A stretch of 47,051 nucleotides of DNA from Amycolatopsis azurea DSM 43854 (GCF_001995215.1 NZ_MUXN01000033.1:1-47051), one strand, 5' to 3'; shown: positions 24,835 through 32,968, counted from the first letter of the stretch. Program-made: numbers and translations. Notes: generated from the letters alone by a model not told the origin.

Positions 24835-26481
24835 TCAGGCCTGCGGTTCGACCGCGCGCCGTTCGCGGACGACGCCGAGCAGCCGCTCACGGCTCCCGCG
24901 CGCTCCCCCCGCCTGCTTCTTCTCCGCGTCGACCAGCAGATCGGCGTGCCCGCGGACGGTGCCGGCGCGGAACAGGTCGACCGTCTTCACCATCCGGCCG
25001 GACACTTCGCGCAGCTTTTCCACCAGGACCACGAGGCGCAGCGAATCCCCTCCGGCGTCGAAGAAGCTGACGTCGTCGCCGAACTCCTTGTTGTCGAGCA
25101 CCTCGCTCCAGACACCGCGGACGAGGTCCAGGCGCACGGCCGGGTCGTCGAGGTCGAGGGCTTCGGTGGCGGGCTTGAGCACGGTTTCCTCCGGGGATCG
25201 GGCGAGATCCGCGACACCGCGTCGCAGATCGGAAAGCAGGCCGTCGATCGTTTCGTCGGTGAAGAGATCGGCGGGGTAGTCGAGGGTGAGCTCCAGGCGG
25301 GATCCGTCCGCGACGTGCACGAACAGCGCGAGATCCCACTTGCTGTACTGGGGTTCCAGTGGCCGGAACCGGCCGACGACGCCGGGCGCGAGGTCGAACG
25401 GGGCGGGTACCTCGGCGAGGTTCACCAGCACCGGGGTCAGCGGCAGCCTGCCGACGTCGCGCTCGTCGTCGAGTTCGGCGGCGAGCGCGTCGAGCGGGAC
25501 GTCGGCGTCGATGAACGTCTCCATGCCGGAATTCCTCGCCTCACGCAGGAGTTCGCGCCACGTCGTCGTTTCGTCGAGCCGGATCCGCAGGACGAGGGTG
25601 GACATGAACATCCCGACGACACCGGTGGAGACGGGGTCGTCGCGACCGGGCCAGACCACCGAGAACAGGAAGTCGCGTTGCCCGCCGCGGCGGGCGAGTG
25701 TCGCGGCGAGGATCGCGACACCGGTCATGAACGCGGTGCAGCCCGCTTCGGCGGACGCCGCCAGTACCCGCGCGGTGACCTGCTCGTCGAAAGCGGTGCG
25801 CGCGTCGGCGCCGATCATGGACAGGTCGGCGTCCGGAAGCCGGTCGTAGGGCAGGTCGACCGTGGTCGGCGCGCCCCGCAGGCGCTCGACGGCGTCCGCG
25901 ATCCTCGGCGCCAGCTCGCTTTCCGGGATCGGCACCTGGACCTGTGCGGGATGGACGGGCTCGGGCAGCACGACTTCTTCCTCGCTCAGCGCGCCGCGGT
26001 AGAACCGGCCGATCTCGTCGAGCAGCAGCCTTCGCGACGTGGCGTCGAAGACGATGTGGTGCACGGTCAGGACGAACAACGTGGTGTCCGGGCCGACGCG
26101 GATGAGCTCCGCTCGCGCCGGCGGTTCGTCGCCGAGATCGAAGGGGGTGTAGCAGAGCACCTCGACGAGCCGTTTCAGCTCGTCAGTGGTCCAGTCCTCT
26201 TCGACGGCGTCCAGGAAGCCGGCCTCCGCGGGTTCGCCGTCAGTCCGGTATTCGACGCGCCGGCGCGTGGTTTCGAGCCGGAATCGCGATCGCAGCGCGG
26301 GATGCCGCGCCAGCGCCCGGCCGACGGCGTCCGCCAGCACGACGTGGTCGATCGGCCCGGTGAACTCGATGACCGACGGGATCAGGTACGTCGGACGCAG
26401 CCGATCGATCCGGTCGACGATCCAGATGCCCTGTTGGGTGGGCGTGGCGACATGCCAGACACTGGCCGATTCAGATGGCAT
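24835..26481 (-). CDS. NRPS condensation-carrier didomain protein (C-PCP)
   Basis: 548 residues, first gene of the leftward operon. A condensation-family domain (about 5-430) opens with ATPTQQGIW. Its active-site motif is HHIVFDA, with Ala replacing the final Gly of HHxxxDG but both His and the Asp kept. A PCP follows (GGDSL near 477). There is no A domain, so the carrier must be charged by a partner encoded elsewhere, or the didomain acts as a starter or transfer unit. The ATG at 26481 has GGGGAAAAGG about 7 nt upstream; AGAGGA next to the ATG is too close. The gap to the next gene is 43 bp. Confidence 0.9.
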   Translation of the reverse strand: MPSESASVWHVATPTQQGIWIVDRIDRLRPTYLIPSVIEFTGPIDHVVLADAVGRALARHPALRSRFRLETTRRRVEYRTDGEPAEAGFLDAVEEDWTTDELKRLVEVLCYTPFDLGDEPPARAELIRVGPDTTLFVLTVHHIVFDATSRRLLLDEIGRFYRGALSEEEVVLPEPVHPAQVQVPIPESELAPRIADAVERLRGAPTTVDLPYDRLPDADLSMIGADARTAFDEQVTARVLAASAEAGCTAFMTGVAILAATLARRGGQRDFLFSVVWPGRDDPVSTGVVGMFMSTLVLRIRLDETTTWRELLREARNSGMETFIDADVPLDALAAELDDERDVGRLPLTPVLVNLAEVPAPFDLAPGVVGRFRPLEPQYSKWDLALFVHVADGSRLELTLDYPADLFTDETIDGLLSDLRRGVADLARSPEETVLKPATEALDLDDPAVRLDLVRGVWSEVLDNKEFGDDVSFFDAGGDSLRLVVLVEKLREVSGRMVKTVDLFRAGTVRGHADLLVDAEKKQAGGARGSRERLLGVVRERRAVEPQA

Positions 26482-26941
26482 TCCTCTGCCTTTTCCCCAG
26501 GTAGATGAACAGCCTGAACAGAAAGAAAAAATGCACAGCGAAAAGACGGAACCGAATTAACGCGGTGGCTGAATTCCCCAGAAATCGAACCCCCAATTGC
26601 CCTCAAGACGCTACGAGGGCACCGCCGCGACTGTCAACTCGTCCATTCGTGGAGATCTCACGTCTACGCTACGAAAGCAGTGATTCGGACACCCTTGACA
26701 CTCCTCGAACACGCGTGCTTGACTCTGCCCGCATCTGGGGTTGAAGCAACACGGCTCACTCAAAAGGGCCGTGAATTCGCTGTGCTGCAAGGAAAGAGCC
26801 GGTTGCGGACATCGTCGTCCCGGTAATTCGTTGATCCATTGGGCGCAGTGGCGACTGGGGTGTTCGGCGTATGCCACCACTGTTCCATTCGGGTGCGGTT
26901 AAAAGCATCGCGGTCCGCCGCGAAATGAAGGGAACGCGCAC
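26482..26941. other. 460-bp divergent control region of the biosynthetic cluster
   Basis: Non-coding stretch between the C-PCP gene and P450 2, visibly more AT-rich than the genes (for example 26521-26531 and 26903-26913). It holds a good leftward promoter (26608-26637). On the plus strand there are TTGACA at 26695-26700 and TTGACT at 26719-26724 without a convincing -10, and a CACGCGTG palindrome at 26710-26717. No regulator gene is present inside the cluster. Confidence 0.6.
26608..26637 (-). promoter_or_regulatory. Predicted promoter of the NRPS-PKS operon
   Basis: Minus strand: TTGACA (26632-26637), an 18-bp spacer, then TAGCGT (26608-26613). Both hexamers suit the actinobacterial housekeeping sigma factor. 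The implied 5' leader is roughly 120 nt before the C-PCP start. Confidence 0.55.
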
Positions 26942-28177
26942 ATGACGGTCGAGGACACCGCCAGGGGCTGTCCGGTGCATTTCAGCGGCGCCGACCTGGT
27001 CGACCCTTTCCTGTACGCCGACGGCGACGCGCATTCGATATGGCGCGAACTGCGCGAACAGGAGGGACTGAGCTGGCACCAGGTCGACGCCGAGCGCGGC
27101 TTCTGGTCGGTGGTGAAGTTCGCCGACACCGACTACGTCATGCGCACCACGGAACTCTTCACCTCCGAACGCGGCACCATGCTGGAACTGCTGGGCATGG
27201 ACGATCCGGCGGGCGGCAAGCAGCTCGTCGTCACGGACCCGCCGCGGCACACGATCATGCAGGCGCGGCTGAAGAAGGCGCTCGCGGTCCGCGCGGTGGA
27301 CAAGCAGCGCGACATGGTCCGGGAGCTGGTGCTGGGCCTCATCGCCCCGCTGGGCGACGGCGGTGTCTTCGATTTCGCGCAGGCCATGATGACCATGCCG
27401 ATGGCGGTCACCGGGCGGATGATCGGCCTGCCCGAAGAGGACTGGCCGTGGCTGACGAAGCTCACCAGCGCGTGCGTCGCGGCCGACGATCCGGAGTTCC
27501 AGATCGCGGACGGCAAGGACGCGACGCTGGCCGCCGCTCACCGGGAACTGTTCGTCTACTTCCAGGACCTGGTCTCGTACCGGCGCGACCACCTCAGCGA
27601 CGACCTGCTCAGCGTGCTGATCTCGACCGAGTTCGAGGGCAGGCACATGTCACCGAGCGAGATCGTGGCCAACTGCTACAGCCTCCTGCTCGGCGCGAAC
27701 GTCACGACACCGCACGCGCCGAACTTCGTGTTCGCGGAGTTCATCGAGTCCGGTGTTCTCGAGGACTGGACGCGGCATCCGGAGACCACGCAGACCGCCG
27801 TCGAGGAGGCCTTGCGCTGGTCCTCACCGGTCAACCACATGCTGCGGTACGCCACTCAGGACGTCGTCCTGCGCGGCACGAAGATCGCCGCCGGCGACGC
27901 GGTGGTGACCTGGCTCGGTTCGGCCAACCGCGACGAGGAGCAGTTCCCGAACGCGGGCACCTTCGACATCCGGCGCAAACCGAACAAGCACCTCGCGTTC
28001 GGCATCGGGCCGCACTACTGCGTCGGGCACAGCGTGGCGCGGATGAGCATCCGGATCCTGTTCGAGGAACTGCTGAGCCGGTTCCACGAGTTCGCCCCGG
28101 CGGGCAAGCCGGAGCGGATCACGTCGAACTTCGTGTCCGGGTACAAGCGGGTGCCGATCACCGCCCGCCGGCGATAG
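26942..28177 (+). CDS. Cytochrome P450, cluster tailoring oxidase 2 (divergent)
   Basis: A 411-residue P450. The haem loop FGIGPHYCVGH (Cys near 359) and ExxR motif EEALRW are canonical. The I-helix reads LLLGANVTTPHAPN near residue 252, so the acidic residue of AGxD/ET is absent (Asn-Val instead). The start MTVEDTARGCPVHF has a weak GAAGGGAAC upstream. It is transcribed away from the NRPS-PKS operon across the shared control region, which suggests common regulation. Its stop TAG (28175-28177) overlaps a family A repeat. The substrate is unknown; carrier-bound or released intermediates of the adjacent assembly line are the obvious candidates. Confidence 0.92.
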   Translation: MTVEDTARGCPVHFSGADLVDPFLYADGDAHSIWRELREQEGLSWHQVDAERGFWSVVKFADTDYVMRTTELFTSERGTMLELLGMDDPAGGKQLVVTDPPRHTIMQARLKKALAVRAVDKQRDMVRELVLGLIAPLGDGGVFDFAQAMMTMPMAVTGRMIGLPEEDWPWLTKLTSACVAADDPEFQIADGKDATLAAAHRELFVYFQDLVSYRRDHLSDDLLSVLISTEFEGRHMSPSEIVANCYSLLLGANVTTPHAPNFVFAEFIESGVLEDWTRHPETTQTAVEEALRWSSPVNHMLRYATQDVVLRGTKIAAGDAVVTWLGSANRDEEQFPNAGTFDIRRKPNKHLAFGIGPHYCVGHSVARMSIRILFEELLSRFHEFAPAGKPERITSNFVSGYKRVPITARRR

Positions 28178-28192
28178 CAAAGGTCCCTTGCT
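28176..28192 (+). repeat. Family A dispersed repeat, single copy
   Basis: Exact AGCAAAGGTCCCTTGCT, preceded by GGCGAT. The T before it completes the P450 2 stop codon TAG. CTCTTTCCGCA and then GGTCAG (28204-28209) follow. This is the nearest copy on the right side of the biosynthetic cluster. Confidence 0.9.
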
Positions 28193-28222
28193 CTCTTTCC
28201 GCAGGTCAGCGGGCCGGGCGAG

Positions 28223-28239
28223 AGCAAAGGTCCCTTGCT
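28223..28239 (+). repeat. Family A dispersed repeat, single copy
   Basis: Exact AGCAAAGGTCCCTTGCT in direct orientation to the copy 30 bp to its left. Its CT plus the next A (28238-28240), read on the minus strand, form the TAG stop of lysX. The two copies lie between convergent genes. Confidence 0.9.
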
Positions 28240-31200
28240 ACCCCTGCGGCCGCACGAACGGGAACAGCACCGTCTGCCGGATCGAAGCGCCGGTCAGCAT
28301 CATCAGCAGCCGGTCGATGCCGATGCCGAGCCCACCGGTCGGCGGCATGCCGTGTTCGAGCGCGAGCAGGAAGTCCTCGTCCAGTTCCATCGCCTCGACG
28401 TCCCCGCTCGCCGCGCGCAGCGACTGGGCCTCCAGCCGCCGCCGCTGTTCGAGCGGGTCGGTCAGCTCGGTGTAGGCCGTGCCGACCTCGGAACCGAACG
28501 CGATCAGGTCCCAGCGCTCGGCCAGCCGCGGGTCCACGCGATGCTGCCGGGTCAGCGGCGAGACGTCGGTCGGGTAGTCGGTGTAGAAGGTCGGCAGCAC
28601 GGTCGCGCCTTCGACCAGGTGCTCATGCGCCTTCAGCACGAGATCACCGTGCCCGGCCTCCTCGTTCACCGGCACCCCGGCGGCACGGCACAGCCGCCGG
28701 AGTTCCTCGACCGAGGTCCCCGCGTCGATCTTCTCCCCGAGCGCGGCGGAAACGGCTTCGTGCACCGGGATCACCGGCCAGTCGCCGGAGATGTCGTATT
28801 CGACGACCTTCCCGTCCGGCCCCGGACGGCGAACGACCTGCGCGCCGTACGCGGCCTCGGCGGCGTTCTGCACGAGTTCGCGCGTCAGGTTCCGCATAGT
28901 GTTGTAGTCGGCATACGCCTGATATGCCTCCAACATGGTGAATTCCGGGTTGTGCGTCGCGTCGACGCCTTCGTTGCGGAAGTTCCGGTTCAGCTCGAAA
29001 ACGCGCTCGACCCCGGCCACGCACAGGCGTTTCAGGTACAGCTCGGGCGCGATCCGCAGATACATCCGCATGTCGTAGGCGTTGATATGGGTGACGAACG
29101 GGCGCGCGTTGGCGCCGCCGTGCACCGTCTGCAACATCGGCGTCTCGACTTCGAGGTAATCGCCCTGATGCAGCCTTTCCCGCACCGCGCGCACCACGGT
29201 CGAGCGCATCCGCAACATCGCCGTCGAATCCGGGTTCACCGCGAGGTCGAGGTAGCGCTGCCGCACCCGCGTCTCCGGGTCCGTGAGGCCCTTTCGCTTG
29301 TCCGGCAACGGATGCAGGCTCTTCGCCGTGACGGTCCATTCCTCGACGAGCACGGACAGCTCACCGCGCCGCGACGTCACGACCCGCCCGCTCACGCCGA
29401 CGTGGTCGCCGAGGTCGACGCCCCGGCGCCAGCCACCGAGGTCGAGCACGGAGGCGTCGAGCATCAGCTGGATCTCGCCGCTGAAGTCCTTGACCCGCGC
29501 GAAGCAGAGCCCGCCGAGGTTCCGCATCGCGAGCACCCTGCCCGCGACGCGGACCCGGTGATCGGTGTGCGTGTCCGGGTTCATGCTCCCGAATTTCGAG
29601 ACGACGTCGCCGAGCAGATCTTCCCGGGCGAAACCGACCGGATAGGGGTCGATCCCGGCTTCGCGCAAGCTGTCGAGCTTCGCCATCCGCACGCGGACCT
29701 GGTCGGGACGCCGCACCTGTTTCGGCGCGGGGGTGGCCGCGCTCGCGTCGATGCGGTGGACCTCGGCCACGAATTCGTCGGTGACCGTCTCCAGTTTCAG
29801 CGCCCGCGCCGATCGTCCGGTCGGGACGAATCCTTCGAGCGCGCCGGCGACGATGCCGACCCGCGGCAGCCGTCGCGCCGAGGAATAGCACAGGAACCGC
29901 GGTTCCCAGTCGGGTCCGTACTTGGCGTTGGACCGGTAGAGCGATTCCAGCTGGAAGAACCGCGACGCCATGCTGAGCACGCTGCGCCACGCACGCAGCA
30001 CCGGCCCCGCGCCGATCCGCTCCCCCTCGGAGAAGACCGCGCGGAACATCGCGAAGTTCAACGAAATCCGTTGCGCGCCAAGGTGTGAGCTCGCCTCCAC
30101 GACCTCGGCGACCATGTATTCGTTGAGCCCGTTCTCGGCGTCGCGGTCTCGCCGCATCAGGTCGAGGGACAGGCCGCGGCGGCCCCACGGGACGAACGAC
30201 AGCATGCCGCGAAGCTCGCCCTTGGCGTCGTACGCCTCCACCATCACGCTGCGGCCGTCGCTCGGATCACCGAGCCTGCCGAGCGCCATCGAAAACCCGC
30301 GTTCGGTCTCGGCGCCGCGCCACTGCTGCGCCTGCAGCAGCAGCCTGGCCATCTCATCCGCCGGGATTTCGCTGTGCCGCCGGACTTTTGTGGTGTATCC
30401 GGCCCGTTCGATCCGTTTGACCGCTTGGCGGACCGAGCGGCGTTCAGGCCCGGCGAGGCTGAAGTCCCGGACGTCGAGGACCGCTTCGTCGCCGATCTCC
30501 AGGGCGCGCAGGCCCGCGTCGGCGTAGACTTTCGCGCCGCGTTCGCTCGCGCCGAGCACGCCGGGGGTCCAGCCGTAGGTGCGCGCCTCGTTCAGCCAGG
30601 CGCGGACCGCGTCCGGCCAGGCGTCGGGATCGCCGATGGGATCCGCGCTCGCGACGCTGGTGCCCGCGAGCACGCGGTAGGCCACGGCGGCGCGGCCGTT
30701 GGGCGAGAAGACGACACTCTTCTCGCGCCTGGTGGCGAAATAGCCCAGGGAGTCGTCTTCGCCGTGTTCGGCGAGCAGGCGGCGTACGTGCAGTTCTTCC
30801 TCGTCCGTCCTCAAGCGACGGCTGCGCACACCGCGGAAAAGTGTGTACAACGCGGCCGTCGCCACGGCTGTCGCACTGAGGTCGAGGACGAGGTCCAGCC
30901 AGGCGGGTCCTTCGCCGATGCCGACCTTGCGCAGCTGGATGTTCTCACCGGTCGTGTGGTTGACGACCCACGCGAACCTCGCCCAGGTGTCCGCGAGGCG
31001 TCCCGGGAAGGCCTCGCTCAGGCCCCAGCCGACGAGGATGACCGCGGCCAGGCCGCCGAACAGCACGGTGAGGCCGTCGCGCCAGGCGCTCGGCGCGAGC
31101 CGGGCGGGGAACGCGGGACGCAGGATCCAGAGGAACGCGAACATGCCGATCGAGATCAGGTCGGCGATGGCCAGCACCCACACCTGGTGCGGGATGTGCC

Positions 31201-31555
31201 GGACCTGCCACGGACCGAGTTTCAGCAGCTCGGGCCACCACAGCAGGGCCGCCTGGAAGGCCAGCGTCACCGCGAGTCCGCCGACCTGGAACAGCAGCAG
31301 CGTGTAGAGCGCCGCACGTTTGCGGCGGCGGAGCGCGGCGCCGAGGACGACGAGCAGCAGGACGATCACGAGGCTCGCGTTCGTCGGGATGCTCAGCGCC
31401 GAGAAGGCGACGTCGCCGACCCTGAGTACCGGTCCCTTCACACCGCCGGCGAGGAGAAGGATCACCGAGAACACGGCCGCGAGCTGCACGAGGGTGGCGA
31501 CTATTCCGCCCGCCCTCGCCTTCCACGGCGAGACACGGCTCGCTGGGTTTCCCAT
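28238..31555 (-). CDS. lysX: Bifunctional lysylphosphatidylglycerol synthase / lysyl-tRNA synthetase LysX
   Basis: 1105 residues. The N-terminal ~230 residues form about six or seven membrane helices. Residues about 240-560 are the DUF2156/MprF-like transferase (LGYFATRREKSVVFS, YTTKVRRHSEI, MLSFVPWGRRGLSLDLMRR). Residues about 650-740 are an OB fold, and the rest is a class II aminoacyl-tRNA synthetase core (motif 2 FRNEGVDATHNPEFTMLE, motif 3 GLGIGIDRLLMM). The enzyme charges tRNA-Lys and moves lysine to phosphatidylglycerol, lowering surface charge and raising tolerance to cationic peptides; this fusion is typical of mycobacteria and relatives. It is convergent with P450 2, and its TAG stop is made partly by the repeat. 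Confidence 0.95.
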   Translation of the reverse strand: MGNPASRVSPWKARAGGIVATLVQLAAVFSVILLLAGGVKGPVLRVGDVAFSALSIPTNASLVIVLLLVVLGAALRRRKRAALYTLLLFQVGGLAVTLAFQAALLWWPELLKLGPWQVRHIPHQVWVLAIADLISIGMFAFLWILRPAFPARLAPSAWRDGLTVLFGGLAAVILVGWGLSEAFPGRLADTWARFAWVVNHTTGENIQLRKVGIGEGPAWLDLVLDLSATAVATAALYTLFRGVRSRRLRTDEEELHVRRLLAEHGEDDSLGYFATRREKSVVFSPNGRAAVAYRVLAGTSVASADPIGDPDAWPDAVRAWLNEARTYGWTPGVLGASERGAKVYADAGLRALEIGDEAVLDVRDFSLAGPERRSVRQAVKRIERAGYTTKVRRHSEIPADEMARLLLQAQQWRGAETERGFSMALGRLGDPSDGRSVMVEAYDAKGELRGMLSFVPWGRRGLSLDLMRRDRDAENGLNEYMVAEVVEASSHLGAQRISLNFAMFRAVFSEGERIGAGPVLRAWRSVLSMASRFFQLESLYRSNAKYGPDWEPRFLCYSSARRLPRVGIVAGALEGFVPTGRSARALKLETVTDEFVAEVHRIDASAATPAPKQVRRPDQVRVRMAKLDSLREAGIDPYPVGFAREDLLGDVVSKFGSMNPDTHTDHRVRVAGRVLAMRNLGGLCFARVKDFSGEIQLMLDASVLDLGGWRRGVDLGDHVGVSGRVVTSRRGELSVLVEEWTVTAKSLHPLPDKRKGLTDPETRVRQRYLDLAVNPDSTAMLRMRSTVVRAVRERLHQGDYLEVETPMLQTVHGGANARPFVTHINAYDMRMYLRIAPELYLKRLCVAGVERVFELNRNFRNEGVDATHNPEFTMLEAYQAYADYNTMRNLTRELVQNAAEAAYGAQVVRRPGPDGKVVEYDISGDWPVIPVHEAVSAALGEKIDAGTSVEELRRLCRAAGVPVNEEAGHGDLVLKAHEHLVEGATVLPTFYTDYPTDVSPLTRQHRVDPRLAERWDLIAFGSEVGTAYTELTDPLEQRRRLEAQSLRAASGDVEAMELDEDFLLALEHGMPPTGGLGIGIDRLLMMLTGASIRQTVLFPFVRPQG

Positions 31556-31799
31556 TCTGGCCTTTCGCGGTACTCACAGGTGATCGACAGCTGCTCTTAC
31601 TTGACGTCACACAACCCCGTGTGGTTGTCAACGAACATCATCCTCTGGTCTGAATTTCATCAACCACAGGCGTGACGGCCCGGTGTGAAGCTGGTCGCAG
31701 GACCTTGGGAGGGCTATCCCCGCGTGTCACGCTTTGAGATGTACAGCTCCACGACCCGGGGACCTCTTCGAGGCCTCGAGGGAAGGACGGTCGACAAGG
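31556..31799. other. Divergent intergenic region between lysX and panB
   Basis: 244 bp without a coding frame. It contains TTGAC (31601-31605) and GTCAA (31627-31631) around CACAC/GTGTG, a dyad centred near 31615 that includes TGACGTCA. It could be an operator; a TTGACA facing lysX (31626-31631) lacks a clear -10. I see no riboswitch-like structure. Confidence 0.4.
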
Positions 31800-32675
31800 A
31801 TGTCTGCCACCGAAAAGGATCCCGGCGAGCTCGCCGCTCCGTACGGGACCGGCGCGGCACCCCAGGTTACGCCTGGGAAGAAAGTCCGCGTACATCACCT
31901 TCGCGACATGAAAGAGCGCGGCGAGACCTGGCCGATGCTCACCGCCTACGACATGTACACCGCCGCGCTCTTCGACGAGGTGGGCATTCCCGTGCTGCTC
32001 GTCGGGGATTCCGCGTCGAACAACGTCTTCGGCTACGACACGTCACTTCCGGTGACCGTGGACGAGCTGCTTCCCCTGGTCCGCGCGGTGACCCGGTCGG
32101 TGAAACGGGCGCTGGTGGTGGCCGACCTGCCGTTCGGTTCGTACCAGCTCTCACCGCAGCAGGCGCTGGAGACGTCGGTGCGGTTCATGAAGGAAAGCCG
32201 CGCGCACGCGGTGAAACTCGAAGGCGGGCGGAAGTTCGCGCCCCACGTCGAGGCGCTGACGTCCGCCGGTGTCCCCGTGATGGGACATATCGGATTCACG
32301 CCGCAGAGTGAACACAATCTGGGCGGTTACCGCGTCCAGGGGCGCGGCGAAGCGGCCGACTCGCTGCTCGCCGACGCGCTCGCCCTGGAGGAGGCCGGCG
32401 CCTTCGCGGTCGTCATGGAGATGGTGCCCGCCGAAGCGGCGAAGCGGATCACGCACGAACTGAAGATCCCGACCGTCGGCATCGGCGCCGGGCCGGACTG
32501 CGACGCGCAGGTGCTCGTCTGGCAGGACATGGCCGGGCTCCGGCGCGGCAAGACCCCTCGTTTCGTGAAGAAGTACGCCGACCTCGCCGGCGTGCTGGCC
32601 GGGGCCGCGTCGGCGTTCGCGGAGGACGTCCGGCGCGGCGAGTTCCCGGCTTCGGAGCACTCGTTCCACGACTGA
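31800..32675 (+). CDS. panB: 3-methyl-2-oxobutanoate hydroxymethyltransferase
   Basis: 291 residues from ATG 31800 (MSATEKDPGE). The enzyme adds a hydroxymethyl group from methylene-tetrahydrofolate to ketoisovalerate, the first committed step of pantothenate and thus coenzyme A synthesis. The family motifs MLTAYDMYTAALFDE, LLVGDSASN, VKLEGG, GHIGFTPQSEHNLGGYRVQGR and IGIGAGPDCDAQVLVWQD are all present. The extra N-terminal ~30 residues are common in actinobacterial PanB. No panC or panD is adjacent. Its TGA stop sits inside a CTGACC box, 22 nt before a family A hairpin. Confidence 0.95.
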   Translation: MSATEKDPGELAAPYGTGAAPQVTPGKKVRVHHLRDMKERGETWPMLTAYDMYTAALFDEVGIPVLLVGDSASNNVFGYDTSLPVTVDELLPLVRAVTRSVKRALVVADLPFGSYQLSPQQALETSVRFMKESRAHAVKLEGGRKFAPHVEALTSAGVPVMGHIGFTPQSEHNLGGYRVQGRGEAADSLLADALALEEAGAFAVVMEMVPAEAAKRITHELKIPTVGIGAGPDCDAQVLVWQDMAGLRRGKTPRFVKKYADLAGVLAGAASAFAEDVRRGEFPASEHSFHD

Positions 32676-32695
32676 CCCACCTCTGACCTGCGAAA

Positions 32696-32761
32696 AGAGA
32701 GCAAGGGACCTTTGCTATCACTCCCGCTGGGGAGGGCGATAGCAAAGGTCCCTTGCTCTCT
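32696..32761 (+). terminator. Inverted pair of family A repeats; panB terminator
   Basis: AGAGAGCAAGGGACCTTTGC (32696-32715) and its continuation TATC pair with GATAGCAAAGGTCCCTTGCT and CTCT up to 32761. The stem is about 24 perfect base pairs, making it the cleanest of the four pairs. CTGACC boxes stand 11 and 22 nt to the left of the 17-mer. Confidence 0.8.
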
Positions 32762-32771
32762 CCGCCTGTGG

Positions 32772-32820
32772 TGACTGTGTGGATTTCTGGTCATCCAACG
32801 CACCAAAATCCACACAGTCA
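32772..32820. repeat. Family C long palindrome
   Basis: TGACTGTGTGGATTT (32772-32786) is perfectly inverted at 32806-32820. TGGT/ACCA extends the stem inward past one bulged base. The centre reads CATCCAACGC, similar to the ACTCAACG centre of the next palindrome. Confidence 0.8.
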
Positions 32821-32844
32821 GCACGCGTCGCTACGCGGAGTACA

Positions 32845-32891
32845 GGGTGTGTGGAAATAGGGACACTCAACGTCCCTAATTCCACACACCC
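32845..32891. repeat. Family D long palindrome
   Basis: GGGTGTGTGGAAATAGGGAC (32845-32864) is inverted at 32872-32891 with a single mismatch, around the 7-nt loop ACTCAAC. The centre GGGACACTCAACGTCCC closely matches the minus-strand centre of the family B palindrome at 13435-13489. Confidence 0.8.
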
Positions 32892-32910
32892 CCGCCGGAG
32901 CCCGGGCGAT

Positions 32911-32927
32911 AGCAAAGGTCCCTTGCT
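32911..32927 (+). repeat. Family A dispersed repeat, single copy
   Basis: Exact AGCAAAGGTCCCTTGCT preceded by GCGAT. It is the last module of the 230-bp palindrome block after panB and lies about 70 bp upstream of the -35 of the beta-helix gene. Confidence 0.9.
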
Positions 32928-32968
32928 CTCTTCCAGGGTGGGCCGTGCACACCCACCCTCCTTTAGTT

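Noticed and set aside
14627..26481. Siderophore cluster
   Set aside because: The exporter is EntS-like, but there is no salicylate/DHB, hydroxamate, iron-uptake or reductase gene, and the A-domain code is aliphatic.
26505..26744. Small plus-strand frame in the divergent control region
   Set aside because: It lacks a ribosome-binding site, its composition is unlike the neighbouring genes, and it crosses the predicted NRPS promoter.
31556..31799. Riboswitch upstream of panB
   Set aside because: No conserved aptamer elements could be recognised; only a simple dyad is present.
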